Below are positions 50,324-60,120 of a DNA stretch of 64,000 nucleotides, one piece after another; position 1 is the first letter of the stretch, and the number at the start of each line of letters is the position of its first letter. The notes below the pieces were generated by a model. That model was not told the DNA's origin. It was given only the letters and a program-made list of their open reading frames with translations, and made no database searches. A program made the translations under genes and the position numbers. This DNA comes from Sinorhizobium medicae (GTDB lineage: Bacteria; Pseudomonadota; Alphaproteobacteria; Rhizobiales; Rhizobiaceae), in contig NZ_VITA01000015.1 in the NCBI RefSeq assembly GCF_007827695.1, forward strand, positions 1-64,000, written 5' to 3'.

Positions 50324-51642
50324 GCGAGCGACTTCGCATTCTCGTCGTCTCACATGGACATCCGGCGATGTCGCTGGGCGGGGCGGAAATTGCGTCCCAC
50401 AGCCTGCACAAGGGCCTGAACACGCTGGCGGGTGTCGAGTCGATCTATCTCGCCCGCGTCAGCCATCCGATCCCGCGGCATGGCGCGTCAGCCCTCATGA
50501 GCCTGCGTCTCGCCGTGGACGAGGTGCTTTTCCATGCGGACGACTACGATCACTTCTTCCTGTCCAACGGCGACACGGAGGCGATCCGTCGCGACCTGCT
50601 GCGCTTCGTCGGGGATCTTTCACCTCACATCATTCACTTTCATCACCTGATCGGCATGGGGATAGAGGCGCTTTACGCCCTGCGCGAAGCGCTCCCGGAG
50701 GCGGCGATCGTCGTCACCTTCCATGAATATCTCTCGCTTTGCCACAACCACGGGCAAATGGTGAAACGTCCCTCCGCCCAACTCTGCAACAGTTCGTCCC
50801 CGATCAGCTGCCACGGTTGCTTTCCCGACATACCCGTCTCGCGTTTTCTACGGCGGGAAGAGTTCCTCCGCGGCATGCTCGGCCTCTCAGATGCCTTCAT
50901 CTCACCCAGCATGTTCCTCGCCACGCGCTATGCCGAATGGGGCATAGATCCGGAAAAGCTCTCCGTGATCGAAAACGGCATCGTCTTGGGCGAAGCCGCC
51001 CCGATACGCGATCTGCCGGTTCCGTCCGCCCGACGGAACCGCTTCGCCTATTTCGGGCAGATCACGCCCTTCAAGGGCATAGACGTGCTGGTCGACGCGG
51101 TCTCGCGGGTGCCGGAAAAAATCTGGGGCGAGGATTCCTGTCTGATGATCTTCGGTGCCAACCTCGAGCGGCAGCCTCCCGAATTTCAGGAGCGCCTGAA
51201 GAAGCTCATCGACGAGGCAGGGCGGCGCGTACGTTTCTACGGCGCCTATCAGAATGGCGACATGGCGAGGCTCATGCGCTCAGTGGACTGGGTGGTGCTT
51301 CCTTCCATCTGGTGGGAAAACTCGCCCGTCGTCATCCAGGAAGCCCTGCACCACCGCAGGCCGGTCATCTGCTCCGATATCGGCGGCATGGCCGAGAAAG
51401 TCCGGGACGGAAGGGATGGGCTGCATTTCCGGGCCGGAAGCGCTCAGGACCTCGCCGATCGGTTGGCCGAAGTGCTTGGAAACCCGGACATGTGGGATCG
51501 GCTGCACGCAATGCTGCGGCAGCCGACCAGCCACATGGAGTCGGCCCGCGCGCATGCAGATCTCTACCGCCGCCTGCTGGACGACAAACGGGGCCCGATG
51601 GGTGCGGAACAATATGACGCCTTGGCACAGGCCGTTCCGTAG
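50320..51642 (+). CDS. wgeG: Glycosyltransferase, GT4 family (WgeG/ExpE7)
   Basis: A 440-residue GT-B enzyme paralogous to WgeD: LRILVVSHGHPAMSLGGAEIA at the start, the cysteine insertion CHNHGQMV then CNSSSPISCHGCF, FAYFGQITPFKGIDVLVDA, and WWENSPVVIQEALHHRRPVICSDIGGMAEK as the donor-binding EX7E-like segment. The start at 50320 overlaps the wgeF stop in ATGA. It presumably adds one of the sugars of the galactoglucan repeat. Confidence 0.92.
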   Translation: MSERLRILVVSHGHPAMSLGGAEIASHSLHKGLNTLAGVESIYLARVSHPIPRHGASALMSLRLAVDEVLFHADDYDHFFLSNGDTEAIRRDLLRFVGDLSPHIIHFHHLIGMGIEALYALREALPEAAIVVTFHEYLSLCHNHGQMVKRPSAQLCNSSSPISCHGCFPDIPVSRFLRREEFLRGMLGLSDAFISPSMFLATRYAEWGIDPEKLSVIENGIVLGEAAPIRDLPVPSARRNRFAYFGQITPFKGIDVLVDAVSRVPEKIWGEDSCLMIFGANLERQPPEFQERLKKLIDEAGRRVRFYGAYQNGDMARLMRSVDWVVLPSIWWENSPVVIQEALHHRRPVICSDIGGMAEKVRDGRDGLHFRAGSAQDLADRLAEVLGNPDMWDRLHAMLRQPTSHMESARAHADLYRRLLDDKRGPMGAEQYDALAQAVP

Positions 51643-51685
51643 ACGCTGCCGTTCAAACGAATTTCACTGCTTCTCGGGAAATCAC

Positions 51686-52639
51686 ATGCTTGTTTATGCC
51701 GACGAAAACCTGGAGGTCATCCATCGGCGCGGAGGATCGCCCTATCTTCTCGTCACCTTTAACGAGATGGAAATGCAGGCGAACGGCAGCCGCTTCTGGG
51801 GGCAGCGTTTCTGCGAAAAGGCAGACATTGCCGCGCTCGGCTTCATCAGCCGTCGGCCGAACTGGTTTCCGGCCGCAAGCGTGGTCGCGGCGGTCAGGGC
51901 CGCAGCGCCGATCCTCGCCGCGGCGCCGGAACGAATTCTTTATGGCCACTCGCAGGGTGGTTACGCGGCGCTGCGATACCGTCGGCGTTTCGGCGCAGCC
52001 GTCGCTATAGCCTTCTGTCCGCAGATCTCGATCGATCCAAAGGCCGTGCCATTCGACAATCGCTTCATCCGCCACTTTGCGGCAGACCTGCACGGGAAAA
52101 TGGGAATTGCCGCGGATCAGGCGGCCGGGCGCGCCTACCTGTTCTACGATCCTTTCCACACCGTGGATCGCCGGCATGCGGAGCGGATCGCCGCGATCCA
52201 GGAAGACACCCATCTGATCCCCGTCCACATGACCGGACACGGAACGGTCCGAGCGTTCGCCGGCACGGCACGCGCGCTATCGCTCATAGAGGCCTGCCGG
52301 AATGATGACCGGGCCGGTTTGAAAGCGCTGGCACGCTCGGCCCGTGTCGGTGCCACCATGCGCCCCTATCAGATCGCGGTTGCCGCGATAGCGCGCCATC
52401 CAGCCTGGGCCGACCGGTTCCTTCAACGCTTCGGGCATGGCTTTTCGCCTGTCGAGCGGGTCAACTTCCTCTACCATCGGGCCAACCGCCACATCCGGGA
52501 CGGCGAGCTTTCGGTCGCGCGTGCGATGCTTGCCCAGGCGGTAGCACTTCAGCCGACCAATGCCGGGTTCGCCCGTCGCCTCGAGGAGCTTGAAAGCCGG
52601 ATGTCGCGCGCCCGCGTCGCCACGCTCGAAGCCGTATAG
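51686..52639 (+). CDS. wgeH: Alpha/beta-hydrolase-like protein, last wge gene (WgeH/ExpE8)
   Basis: A 317-residue protein. The first ~210 residues resemble an alpha/beta hydrolase with nucleophile elbow YGHSQGGYAAL (S89) and a possible catalytic histidine in HMTGHGTVRAF. The last ~80 residues are helical and TPR-like (ELSVARAMLAQAVALQPTNAGFARRLEEL). It begins 43 bp after wgeG with a poor ribosome-binding site (CGGGAA). An acyl- or acetyl-esterase role on galactoglucan, which carries acetate, is possible but not shown. Confidence 0.8.
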   Translation: MLVYADENLEVIHRRGGSPYLLVTFNEMEMQANGSRFWGQRFCEKADIAALGFISRRPNWFPAASVVAAVRAAAPILAAAPERILYGHSQGGYAALRYRRRFGAAVAIAFCPQISIDPKAVPFDNRFIRHFAADLHGKMGIAADQAAGRAYLFYDPFHTVDRRHAERIAAIQEDTHLIPVHMTGHGTVRAFAGTARALSLIEACRNDDRAGLKALARSARVGATMRPYQIAVAAIARHPAWADRFLQRFGHGFSPVERVNFLYHRANRHIRDGELSVARAMLAQAVALQPTNAGFARRLEELESRMSRARVATLEAV

Positions 52640-52714
52640 GGGTGGGTTGGCCATATTGCCAGCTCGGCCTCTGGGTCCCGCTCTAGACCTAATTGGCACA
52701 CGAGTCTGCCCGCG

Positions 52715-53389
52715 TCAGCCGCGGCGCCGATGCAGCGAAAGCCAGCCGTCCTCCACGAGACGTGCCTCGACATCGCTGTAATGCGCAAGCATGACATGCG
52801 GCAGTTCGGCCGCCGCCGCATGGGCTCCGGTGATGACGGCCACCTCGGCGCCCGCGGATTTGCCAGCGAGAACGCCTGCGGGCGCGTCTTCGAAGACGAG
52901 GCAATCCTCAGCACGAACTCCGAGCCGCTCGGCAGCAAGCAGGTAGCCCTGCGGATCCGGCTTCCCGACCGTGACATCCTCGCCTGTCACCATTAGGCGT
53001 GGTACCGGGATTCCAGCCGCCTCCAGCCTGCGCGCTGCCAGTTCCAGCGGTGCGGAGGTTACGATCGCCCACTTCTCCGGTGGCAGCGTCTTCAGGAAGG
53101 TCACCGCCCCGGGGATTTCGACGATCCCGTCCACGTCCGCGATCTCCGCCTCGGCAAGAATACGCGCCTCCTGTTCCGGATCGACCGACAGGCCCAGTGC
53201 GCGGATCGTATCGACGGCTCGCACCCCATGGACGACCTTCATGAGCGCCACCGGGTCGATGCCGTTGCGGACTGCCCAGGATCCCCAGACCCTTTCAACG
53301 ACTGCCATCGAGTTGAGGAGTGTGCCGTCCATATCGAAAAGGAGGGCGGCGAAATTCTTTGTGAAGATTGCGGAGGAGGAGGTATCCAA
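52715..53389 (-). CDS. HAD-family sugar phosphatase
   Basis: A 224-residue phosphatase of the beta-phosphoglucomutase/GPP group. Motif I is FDMDGTLLNS near residue 18, motif II is IVTSAP, motif III the lysine in VGKPDPQGYLLA, and motif IV FEDAPAGVLAG. These define a magnesium-dependent phosphoaspartate enzyme acting on small phosphosugars or glycerol-phosphate. The best start is a TTG at 53389, six bases after AAAGGA; longer ATG starts would overlap non-coding-looking sequence. It is convergent with wgeH. Confidence 0.88.
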   Translation of the reverse strand: MDTSSSAIFTKNFAALLFDMDGTLLNSMAVVERVWGSWAVRNGIDPVALMKVVHGVRAVDTIRALGLSVDPEQEARILAEAEIADVDGIVEIPGAVTFLKTLPPEKWAIVTSAPLELAARRLEAAGIPVPRLMVTGEDVTVGKPDPQGYLLAAERLGVRAEDCLVFEDAPAGVLAGKSAGAEVAVITGAHAAAAELPHVMLAHYSDVEARLVEDGWLSLHRRRG

Positions 53390-53553
53390 ACCGGGTCCTT
53401 TGGATTTGAGTTCATATGCTTTCCAGGTCGGCACAACTATCGCCTGAAGCGGTGCGGCACAATGCTTCAGCGGGGGTTTTATGGCCCCACACAGCATTAC
53501 CCAATTCAGGTAGCAAGGTAGCCAACGGGAGGGGGGCGAAGGCGTGCAGTGCC

Positions 53554-54213
53554 CTAGCCGTATCCGTCCGTTACCAGAAAGTCGATCGGTCCTCCCGCCC
53601 GGTCGTCGTCGAAGACGGCGCAGGACAGCATGCCGCCGAAGACCGCGCCGGAATCGACATTGGTCCTGTTGCCGACAGTGCGCGGATTGCTCCGGCTCGG
53701 CGTATGCCCGTGACAGACATGCCTGCCCCAATAGGTGCCGGAATAGTTCGGATCGGTGCGCATCCAGAGGAGAATATCATCGCCCTGTTCGTCGAGAGGA
53801 ATATTCTCGTCCACGCCTGCATGGACGAAAATGCGATGGCGCTCGATGATGATCGATGGCAGTTCTGCCATCCAGACCAGATGGCTCAAGGGAATGGCAC
53901 CCCCATAAGAGGCCATCGTCTCCTCGCCGCCGTTGGTCAGCCAAAGAGACATCTCGGGCCGGCCCTTGCGCGCCGCCACCAGCATGGCTTCGTGGTTGCC
54001 CTTGAGCGTTATCCACTTCCAGCCCGTTGTACGCGGCCCGGCCATGATGCGCTCGACGACCCCGCGGCTATCCGGGCCGCGATCGACAAGATCGCCGAGG
54101 AAGATCACCCTGCCGCCGGCGGCGATCGATTCAATACTGGCCAGCAAGGTCTCGAGTTGTGCGAGGCACCCGTGAATGTCTCCGACGGCAAAGGTGAGAC
54201 GCCGGCCATTCAT
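53554..54213 (-). CDS. Metallophosphoesterase, serine/threonine phosphatase type
   Basis: A 219-residue protein with the full PPP-type metal site: GDIHGC near residue 11, GDLVDRGPDS near 41, GNHE near 71, and later histidines in VHAGVD and CHGHT. It resembles bacteriophage-lambda-type and PrpA-type protein phosphatases, or diadenosine tetraphosphatase-like enzymes. The substrate cannot be told from sequence. It is 164 bp upstream of the HAD gene in the same direction. Confidence 0.9.
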   Translation of the reverse strand: MNGRRLTFAVGDIHGCLAQLETLLASIESIAAGGRVIFLGDLVDRGPDSRGVVERIMAGPRTTGWKWITLKGNHEAMLVAARKGRPEMSLWLTNGGEETMASYGGAIPLSHLVWMAELPSIIIERHRIFVHAGVDENIPLDEQGDDILLWMRTDPNYSGTYWGRHVCHGHTPSRSNPRTVGNRTNVDSGAVFGGMLSCAVFDDDRAGGPIDFLVTDGYG

Positions 54214-54416
54214 GAATCGCTTCTCCTTTGCTCGTCCAAGACGGCGTGCTCCTTTCGCTGTTTGACAGAATCGGCCGTCGGTGGCCGCACCGGTATATCC
54301 GAGAAAAGCTCTAACGGATTCGGCAGCCGTCAGGAATGGGTTTCCACTCGAAAGCGCGCCCTCCTAAATGGCTTGAACAGCCGCCCCCATCAAGCTTCGA
54401 CCGCTATTCGTCGGGT

Positions 54417-54809
<393 letters not shown>

Positions 54810-54936
54810 CTAATGCACGCCCCGCCGGGGCGCGGATGCGGTGGCGCCTTTAGTCTACCAGATTTGGCGGAGCGCCAACAGCTTGCCCGGCGGAGGTATC
54901 CGCCGAACCCAGGCGAGCGAATAATCACCGAGGTTT

Positions 54937-55329
54937 TCAGGAACCGTGCAAACCGCCGAGATCTTGCGGCTCACCAACTTCTATCGCGTGTTCGTCCGGA
55001 TCATAGACACGGAACACTCGCTGGCCCCATGCTTGCCGCTCAATGGGATGTATCAATTCCACGTGTCGGGCGATGTTTTCGAAGGCCGCCTCAACGTCGT
55101 CATGTTCGAAATACAAGAGCAAATTTCTTCGGCCGTAGGATTCTTCCGACTTTGAAGCCATCCGCCAAACTGTTCTTTCGAGCGAGCTTCCAGCGTGGAT
55201 GGCGAAACCGGTTTCAAAGAGAACGAAGTCTCCAAAACCCTTCAGCACCTTTATACCGAGTATGTCCCGATAAAATTCCTTCGATCGGCTTATGTCGCGC
55301 ACGAAAGGGATGGGATTGATAAAGCGCAT
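54937..55329 (-). CDS. VOC-family (glyoxalase/bleomycin resistance-like) protein
   Basis: A 130-residue single VOC domain protein: INPIPFVRDISRSKEFYRDILG opening, LLLYFEHDDVEAAFENI mid strand, and the closing RVFRVYDPDEHAIEVGEP with a metal-type glutamate. Such proteins include lyases, isomerases and drug-binding proteins; no specific role can be given. The start at 55329 has AGGAAGGAAC upstream and is preferred over one at 55377. It is divergent from the cecR-like regulator. Confidence 0.85.
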   Translation of the reverse strand: MRFINPIPFVRDISRSKEFYRDILGIKVLKGFGDFVLFETGFAIHAGSSLERTVWRMASKSEESYGRRNLLLYFEHDDVEAAFENIARHVELIHPIERQAWGQRVFRVYDPDEHAIEVGEPQDLGGLHGS

Positions 55330-55468
55330 TGAGTTCCTTCCTCGAAATTCAAGCTCATTATTGTAGATTTTCGGCAAGGCCCTTGCGAGGCCCTTTCAAC
55401 CCATCCGGTTCGCACTGCACCGCCAAAGACGGCCAATGTACCCATTCGTACCGGATTGCCAGCTTTCT

Positions 55469-55499
55469 CATTCGATCGATTGACTTATTCGATCGAATG
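55469..55499. promoter_or_regulatory. TetR-type operator with embedded -35 element
   Basis: Perfect 11-bp arms CATTCGATCGA and TCGATCGAATG are separated by 9 bp. The spacer holds TTGACT (55480-55485), a -35 element for the operon starting at 55515. A weak -10 (CATTCT, 55503-55508) is 17 bp further. The regulator encoded immediately downstream is the likely ligand. Confidence 0.85.
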
Positions 55500-55514
55500 G
55501 TGCATTCTCCAGGC

Positions 55515-56219
55515 ATGAAAAAGGACGCCAACCGACCCACGATACCCAGAGGCGACCGCGGCGATGCGACGCGGGAGAAACTGCTCATCATTGCAATCGA
55601 CGTCTTTGGACGATACGGCTTCGATGGCGCGACGACGCGAAAGCTCGCCGACGCAGCGGGCGTCAACCTTCAGGCGATCCCCTATTATTTCGGCGGCAAG
55701 GAAGGGCTTTATATAGCGGCCGCCGAGCACCTCGCCTCGGCGATCGGCGGGCATGTCGGCGACCTGCGCAGCACGATCGTCTCGCGCATAGCCGAACTCG
55801 ACGCAGCGGGCGCGCAGTTGACATCCGCGGAGGCGCGCCACTTCCTGACCCAGATGGTCCAGCGGATGATCATCCTCTTCGTCAGCAAACAGTCGGAAAG
55901 CTGGGCGCGCTTCATCATTCGCGAGCAGATGGAGCCGACCGAGGCCTTCAGGCGCATCTACGGCAGCATTATGGGGCCGATGATCGAAATGGCGCGGCGG
56001 CTGATCGGCGCCATTCTCCACGACGACCCGGCCTCTGAGCACATCCGTCTGAGGACCCTCTCCTTCGTCGGAAGCATTCTCGTGTTCCGAATGGCGCATG
56101 CGGCCGTCTATGCCCAACTCGAATGGGAGACCGCCGGACCGAAGGAGATCGAGACACTGCACCGGCATGCCGTCGAACTCGTGGCGGTGCTCGGTGCCGA
56201 AAAGGACCGCCGTTCATGA
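55515..56219 (+). CDS. cecR: TetR-family repressor (CecR/YbiH-like)
   Basis: A 234-residue TetR protein. The helix-turn-helix is at about residues 20-65 ([47 protein letters not shown]). The C-terminal part resembles the CecR family ([24 protein letters not shown]). In E. coli CecR controls itself and the ybhGFSR transporter genes; the same gene order follows here. The ATG at 55515 lies only about seven bases after the predicted -10, so the mRNA may be nearly leaderless. The operator at 55469-55499 suggests autoregulation. Confidence 0.92.
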   Translation: MKKDANRPTIPRGDRGDATREKLLIIAIDVFGRYGFDGATTRKLADAAGVNLQAIPYYFGGKEGLYIAAAEHLASAIGGHVGDLRSTIVSRIAELDAAGAQLTSAEARHFLTQMVQRMIILFVSKQSESWARFIIREQMEPTEAFRRIYGSIMGPMIEMARRLIGAILHDDPASEHIRLRTLSFVGSILVFRMAHAAVYAQLEWETAGPKEIETLHRHAVELVAVLGAEKDRRS

Positions 56220-57220
56220 AAAAGATCGCCTTGATCGTTGTAATCCTCGCCGCGGCCGTCGCCGGGGCATGGTGGTTCGATCTTCCGGTTCGCCTCGGCT
56301 TTGCCGGCGAGACGCGGCAGGCGGTGCTCTACGGCAATGTCGACATTCGTCAGGTATCGCTCGGTTTTCGGGTGAGCGGGCGCATCGCCGAGTTGCGCGT
56401 GGACGAGGGTGATAGCGTTAGGAAGGGGGACGTCATTGCCAGGCTCGATGACGAGCCATTCCGACAGACGCTCGATGCGTCCGAAGCGGAAGCCGAGGCT
56501 TCCCGGGCGACCCTGACAAAGCTCAAGGCCGGCGCGCGCGCCGGCGAAATCGCTCAGGCGCGCGCCACCCACGAGGAACGCCTCGCCGAGCTCGAAAATG
56601 CGGAGCTTGCTTATGAGCGCGCGAAGCAGCTCCGTCCGAACGGCACGATCTCACAGGCGGAGTTAGACCAGTCAAGCGCAGGCCGCGCAGCGGCAGCAGC
56701 GCGCGCAAGGTCCGCCCGCGAAGGTCTGGCACTCCTCGAAGAGGGAAGCCGTGTCGAGGATATAGCATCGGCCGAGGCTCAGGTGGACGCCGCAGCGGCA
56801 AAGGCTGCGAGCGCCCGCACCTCGCTCAAGGACACAGAGCTCGTCGCCCCGAACGACGGCGTCGTGCTCTCGCGTGTGCGGGAAACAGGCGCGATCGTCT
56901 CACCAGCGGATGTCGTCTACGTACTTTCGCTGACAGAACCCGTCTGGGTCCGCGCCTATGTCGCAGAGCCCGATCTCGGCCGTCTCTATCCGGGGATGAA
57001 GGTGACGATCGCCTCCGACACGGCGCCCGGTCGCGCCTATGAGGGCACCGTCGGGTTCATTTCCCCGGTCGCAGAGTTCACGCCGAAATCGGTGGAGACG
57101 CCCGAGCTCAGAACCGACCTCGTCTACCGCCTGAGGATCGTCATCACCAATCCCGGCAAGGATCTTCGCCAGGGCATGCCGGTCACCGTGCAGCTGCCGG
57201 AAACGAAGGAAGCGTCCTGA
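56216..57220 (+). CDS. ybhG: HlyD-family membrane fusion protein (YbhG-like)
   Basis: A 334-residue periplasmic adaptor for an ABC efflux pump. It starts [20 protein letters not shown] (membrane anchor), followed by [21 protein letters not shown], a long alpha-hairpin (about 75-205, rich in A, E and R) and the barrel region [17 protein letters not shown]. It overlaps cecR in ATGA and the ATPase gene by one base (TGATG). Substrates in E. coli include cationic drugs; here they are unknown. Confidence 0.93.
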   Translation: MKKIALIVVILAAAVAGAWWFDLPVRLGFAGETRQAVLYGNVDIRQVSLGFRVSGRIAELRVDEGDSVRKGDVIARLDDEPFRQTLDASEAEAEASRATLTKLKAGARAGEIAQARATHEERLAELENAELAYERAKQLRPNGTISQAELDQSSAGRAAAAARARSAREGLALLEEGSRVEDIASAEAQVDAAAAKAASARTSLKDTELVAPNDGVVLSRVRETGAIVSPADVVYVLSLTEPVWVRAYVAEPDLGRLYPGMKVTIASDTAPGRAYEGTVGFISPVAEFTPKSVETPELRTDLVYRLRIVITNPGKDLRQGMPVTVQLPETKEAS

Positions 57221-58968
57221 TGACCGCCATGGCAACGGCGCTCGACACGACCCCGTTTGTGAGGCTCACCTCTGTCACCAAGCGATTCGGTTCAGCGGCC
57301 CCTGCTTTAGACGCGGTTGCGGGCGATATCCTGGGTGGAAGGATCACCGGCATCGTCGGCCCAGATGGGGCGGGCAAGACGACGCTGATCCGGCTGATGA
57401 CAGCTCTGATGCTGCCGGATGCGGGCAGCGTCGAAGTGCTTGGTTACGATACCCGCTCGGATCCCGCCGGCATTCAGGCGTCCATCGGCTATATGCCGCA
57501 GCGGTTCGGCCTCTACGAAGACTTGTCGGTTCAGGAGAATCTCGACCTTTACGCCGATCTGCGCGGTCTGCCCAAGTCCGAGCGGAGCCGCACCTTCGGC
57601 GAGTTGCTCGAGTTCACGGATCTTGCCCGGTTTACCACCCGGCTCGCCGGCAAGCTCTCGGGCGGCATGAAACAGAAGCTCGGGCTGGCTTGCGCGCTCC
57701 TTCGCAAGCCGCGGCTCCTGTTGCTCGACGAGCCCGGCGTCGGTGTCGATCCGATTTCTCGGCGCGACCTCTGGAAGATGGTCGAGAATTTGAAGGCGGA
57801 AGGCATCGGCGTCGTCTGGTCGACCGCCTACCTGGAAGAAGCAGAAGCCTGCGATCATGTCTTTCTGCTCAACCAGGGAAGGCTATTGTTTTCCGGTCCG
57901 CCGGCCGAGATGACCGGCCGCGTCGAGAACCGGGTCTTCCGCCTCTCCGGCATCCGTGGACGCCGGCGCGAAAAGCTTGCGCATTTTCTCGAAATGGAAG
58001 GCGTCGTCGACGGGGTGATCCAGGGCGAAGCCATACGTCTTGTCATGAAGCCGGGCCTTCAACCATTTCAGTCCAGAGAGGCGACCGGCGCGTATTGCGC
58101 GGCAGTCACGCCGCCGCGCTTCGAAGACGCGTTCGTCGATATGCTCGGTGGCGGCCCCGGCGGACGGTCGAGGCTTGCGGAAACACAGCGCGCCTTCGCC
58201 TCAGAAGACGGCAGATCCGTGATAGAGGCACGTGGGCTGACGAAGCGGTTCGGCGATTTTACCGCCGCAGACAACATCACTTTCGACATACCGCGCGGCG
58301 AAATTTTCGGCCTCCTCGGTCCGAACGGCGCCGGCAAATCGACAACCTTCAAGATGTTGTGCGGTCTTCTGACGCCGACCGCTGGCGACGGCCGCGTCGC
58401 CGGCTTCGATCTCAGGCGCGATGCGCCGGCGGCACGTAATCGGCTGGGCTACATGGCGCAGAAGTTCTCCTTATACGGCGATTTGAGCGTCATCCAGAAC
58501 CTGAATTTTTTTGCCGGCGTTTACGGACTTGCCGGTGCGCGAAAGCGCGAGCGCATCGCGCTTATGGGAGAGATCTTCGATTTCCGCAGCGTGCTCGACA
58601 TGTCGGCCAAGGATCTGCCGCTCGGCGTCAAGCAGCGCCTGGCGCTCGCATGCGCGGTCTTGCACGAACCGGAAGTGCTCTTTCTCGACGAGCCGACCTC
58701 CGGAGTCGATCCGATCACCCGGCGGGAGTTCTGGACCCACATCAATGGCCTCGTAGAAAAAGGCGTGACCGTACTCGTCACCACGCACTTCATGGATGAG
58801 GCGGAGTATTGCGACCGCATATCGCTCATTTATCGCGGCCGTTCGATCGCGCTTGGCTCACCCGACGAAATGAAGGCCCGCATCGCGAGCGAGGACCTTC
58901 CCGACCCGACAATGGAGGACGCATTCATAGCCCTCGTCCAGGGCTCGGAGGCGAAGGACGCAGCATGA
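57220..58968 (+). CDS. ybhF: ABC transporter ATPase with two nucleotide-binding domains (YbhF-like)
   Basis: A 582-residue fused double ATPase, matching YbhF (578). Domain 1 has Walker A GPDGAGKTT near residue 46, signature LSGGMKQK and Walker B LLLLDEPGVGVD. Domain 2 has Walker A GPNGAGKST near 367, a diverged signature LPLGVKQRL and Walker B VLFLDEPTSGVD. It energises the two permeases encoded next. The start directly overlaps the ybhG stop, and the end overlaps ybhS in ATGA. Confidence 0.94.
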   Translation: MTAMATALDTTPFVRLTSVTKRFGSAAPALDAVAGDILGGRITGIVGPDGAGKTTLIRLMTALMLPDAGSVEVLGYDTRSDPAGIQASIGYMPQRFGLYEDLSVQENLDLYADLRGLPKSERSRTFGELLEFTDLARFTTRLAGKLSGGMKQKLGLACALLRKPRLLLLDEPGVGVDPISRRDLWKMVENLKAEGIGVVWSTAYLEEAEACDHVFLLNQGRLLFSGPPAEMTGRVENRVFRLSGIRGRRREKLAHFLEMEGVVDGVIQGEAIRLVMKPGLQPFQSREATGAYCAAVTPPRFEDAFVDMLGGGPGGRSRLAETQRAFASEDGRSVIEARGLTKRFGDFTAADNITFDIPRGEIFGLLGPNGAGKSTTFKMLCGLLTPTAGDGRVAGFDLRRDAPAARNRLGYMAQKFSLYGDLSVIQNLNFFAGVYGLAGARKRERIALMGEIFDFRSVLDMSAKDLPLGVKQRLALACAVLHEPEVLFLDEPTSGVDPITRREFWTHINGLVEKGVTVLVTTHFMDEAEYCDRISLIYRGRSIALGSPDEMKARIASEDLPDPTMEDAFIALVQGSEAKDAA

Positions 58969-60119
58969 AGGACCAAGGGAAACAGGCACAGGCTTACAAA
59001 AGCTCTGGACGCGCCCGCCGCTTCGCTGCCCTCGTTCGCAAGGAAAGTTATCAGGTCGTGCGCGATCCGAGCAGTATCCTGATAGCCTTCGTCTTGCCCT
59101 TGGTCCTTCTCTTTCTCTTCGGTTACGGCGTGTCGCTCGACACGACACGAACGCGTGTGGCCCTCGTCGTCGAGGAGACCAGCCCGCTCACCCGCGATCT
59201 TGCTGCGAGCTTTGAGGCCTCGCGCTACTTCTCCGTGGTCGCGGGACGCGACCGCAGGGAATTCGAAGACGAGCTCGTGCTTGGCCATGTGCGCGGCATA
59301 GTGGTGATCCCGGCGGGCTTTGCCGCCGATCACGCGGCGGCACGCCATCCGTCGGTCCAGGTGATTGTCGATGGCTCCGATCCGAACACCGCAAATTTCG
59401 TGCAGAACTATGCACAAGGCACGGTTGCCAACTGGGAGCGTCAGCGCATGAGCGAAGGCAGGAGCATGCCCCCGGCAATCTCCACCGAGCAGCGTTTCTG
59501 GTTCAACCCGCAGCTGACGAGCCGCAACTTCCTGGTTCCGGGGTCGATCGCCATCGTGATGACTCTTGTCGGCACGCTCCTCACCTCGCTTGTCGTTGCA
59601 CGTGAATGGGAACGCGGCACGATGGAGGCAATGATGGCGACGCCCGTTTCCGCCGCCGAACTGCTCGCCGGCAAGCTCTTGCCCTACTTTGTCCTCGGTC
59701 TTACATCGATGACGCTTTGTGTTCTGCTTGCCGTCTTTGTCTTCGATGTCCCCTTCCGCGGTTCGGTAGCTGCGCTCTACGCTCTTTCGGCGACCTTCCT
59801 CATGCCGGCTCTCGGACAGGGGCTGCTGATCTCGGCCGCGACGAAGAACCAGTTCCTTGCCTCCCAGCTTGCGCTGATCTCGGCCTTTCTGCCGGCCTTT
59901 CTGCTGTCCGGTTTTCTTTTCGAGATCAATTCCATGCCCACCGTCATTCAATGGATCACCTATGCAGTGCCGGCAAGCTATCTCATACCCAGCCTTCAGA
60001 CTGTCTTTCTGGCCGGGAACATCTGGCCGATGTTCGCACGCGCCATCGCGGTCATGTTCCTGATCGGCTGCATGTTCTTCGCGCTTGCCGCGCGCAGCAC
60101 TAGAAAGAGGATCGGCTGA
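58965..60119 (+). CDS. ybhS: ABC-2 type permease (YbhS-like)
   Basis: A 384-residue permease: one N-terminal membrane helix (ILIAFVLPLVLLFLFGYGVSL), a large periplasmic domain (about 65-215), then five helices in the C-terminal half. REWERGTMEAMMATPVSAAELLAGKLLPYF is the typical ABC-2 coupling-helix segment. The start at 58965 overlaps the ATPase stop; an earlier in-frame ATG at 58809 lies inside ybhF. It forms a heterodimer with YbhR. Confidence 0.93.
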   Translation: MKDQGKQAQAYKSSGRARRFAALVRKESYQVVRDPSSILIAFVLPLVLLFLFGYGVSLDTTRTRVALVVEETSPLTRDLAASFEASRYFSVVAGRDRREFEDELVLGHVRGIVVIPAGFAADHAAARHPSVQVIVDGSDPNTANFVQNYAQGTVANWERQRMSEGRSMPPAISTEQRFWFNPQLTSRNFLVPGSIAIVMTLVGTLLTSLVVAREWERGTMEAMMATPVSAAELLAGKLLPYFVLGLTSMTLCVLLAVFVFDVPFRGSVAALYALSATFLMPALGQGLLISAATKNQFLASQLALISAFLPAFLLSGFLFEINSMPTVIQWITYAVPASYLIPSLQTVFLAGNIWPMFARAIAVMFLIGCMFFALAARSTRKRIG

Positions 60120-60120
60120 C

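Noticed and set aside
25275-52639. The large polysaccharide cluster as an undescribed system
   Set aside because: Gene order and types match the known S. meliloti exp/wga galactoglucan cluster from wgaJ to wgeH, so only details within it are offered as new.
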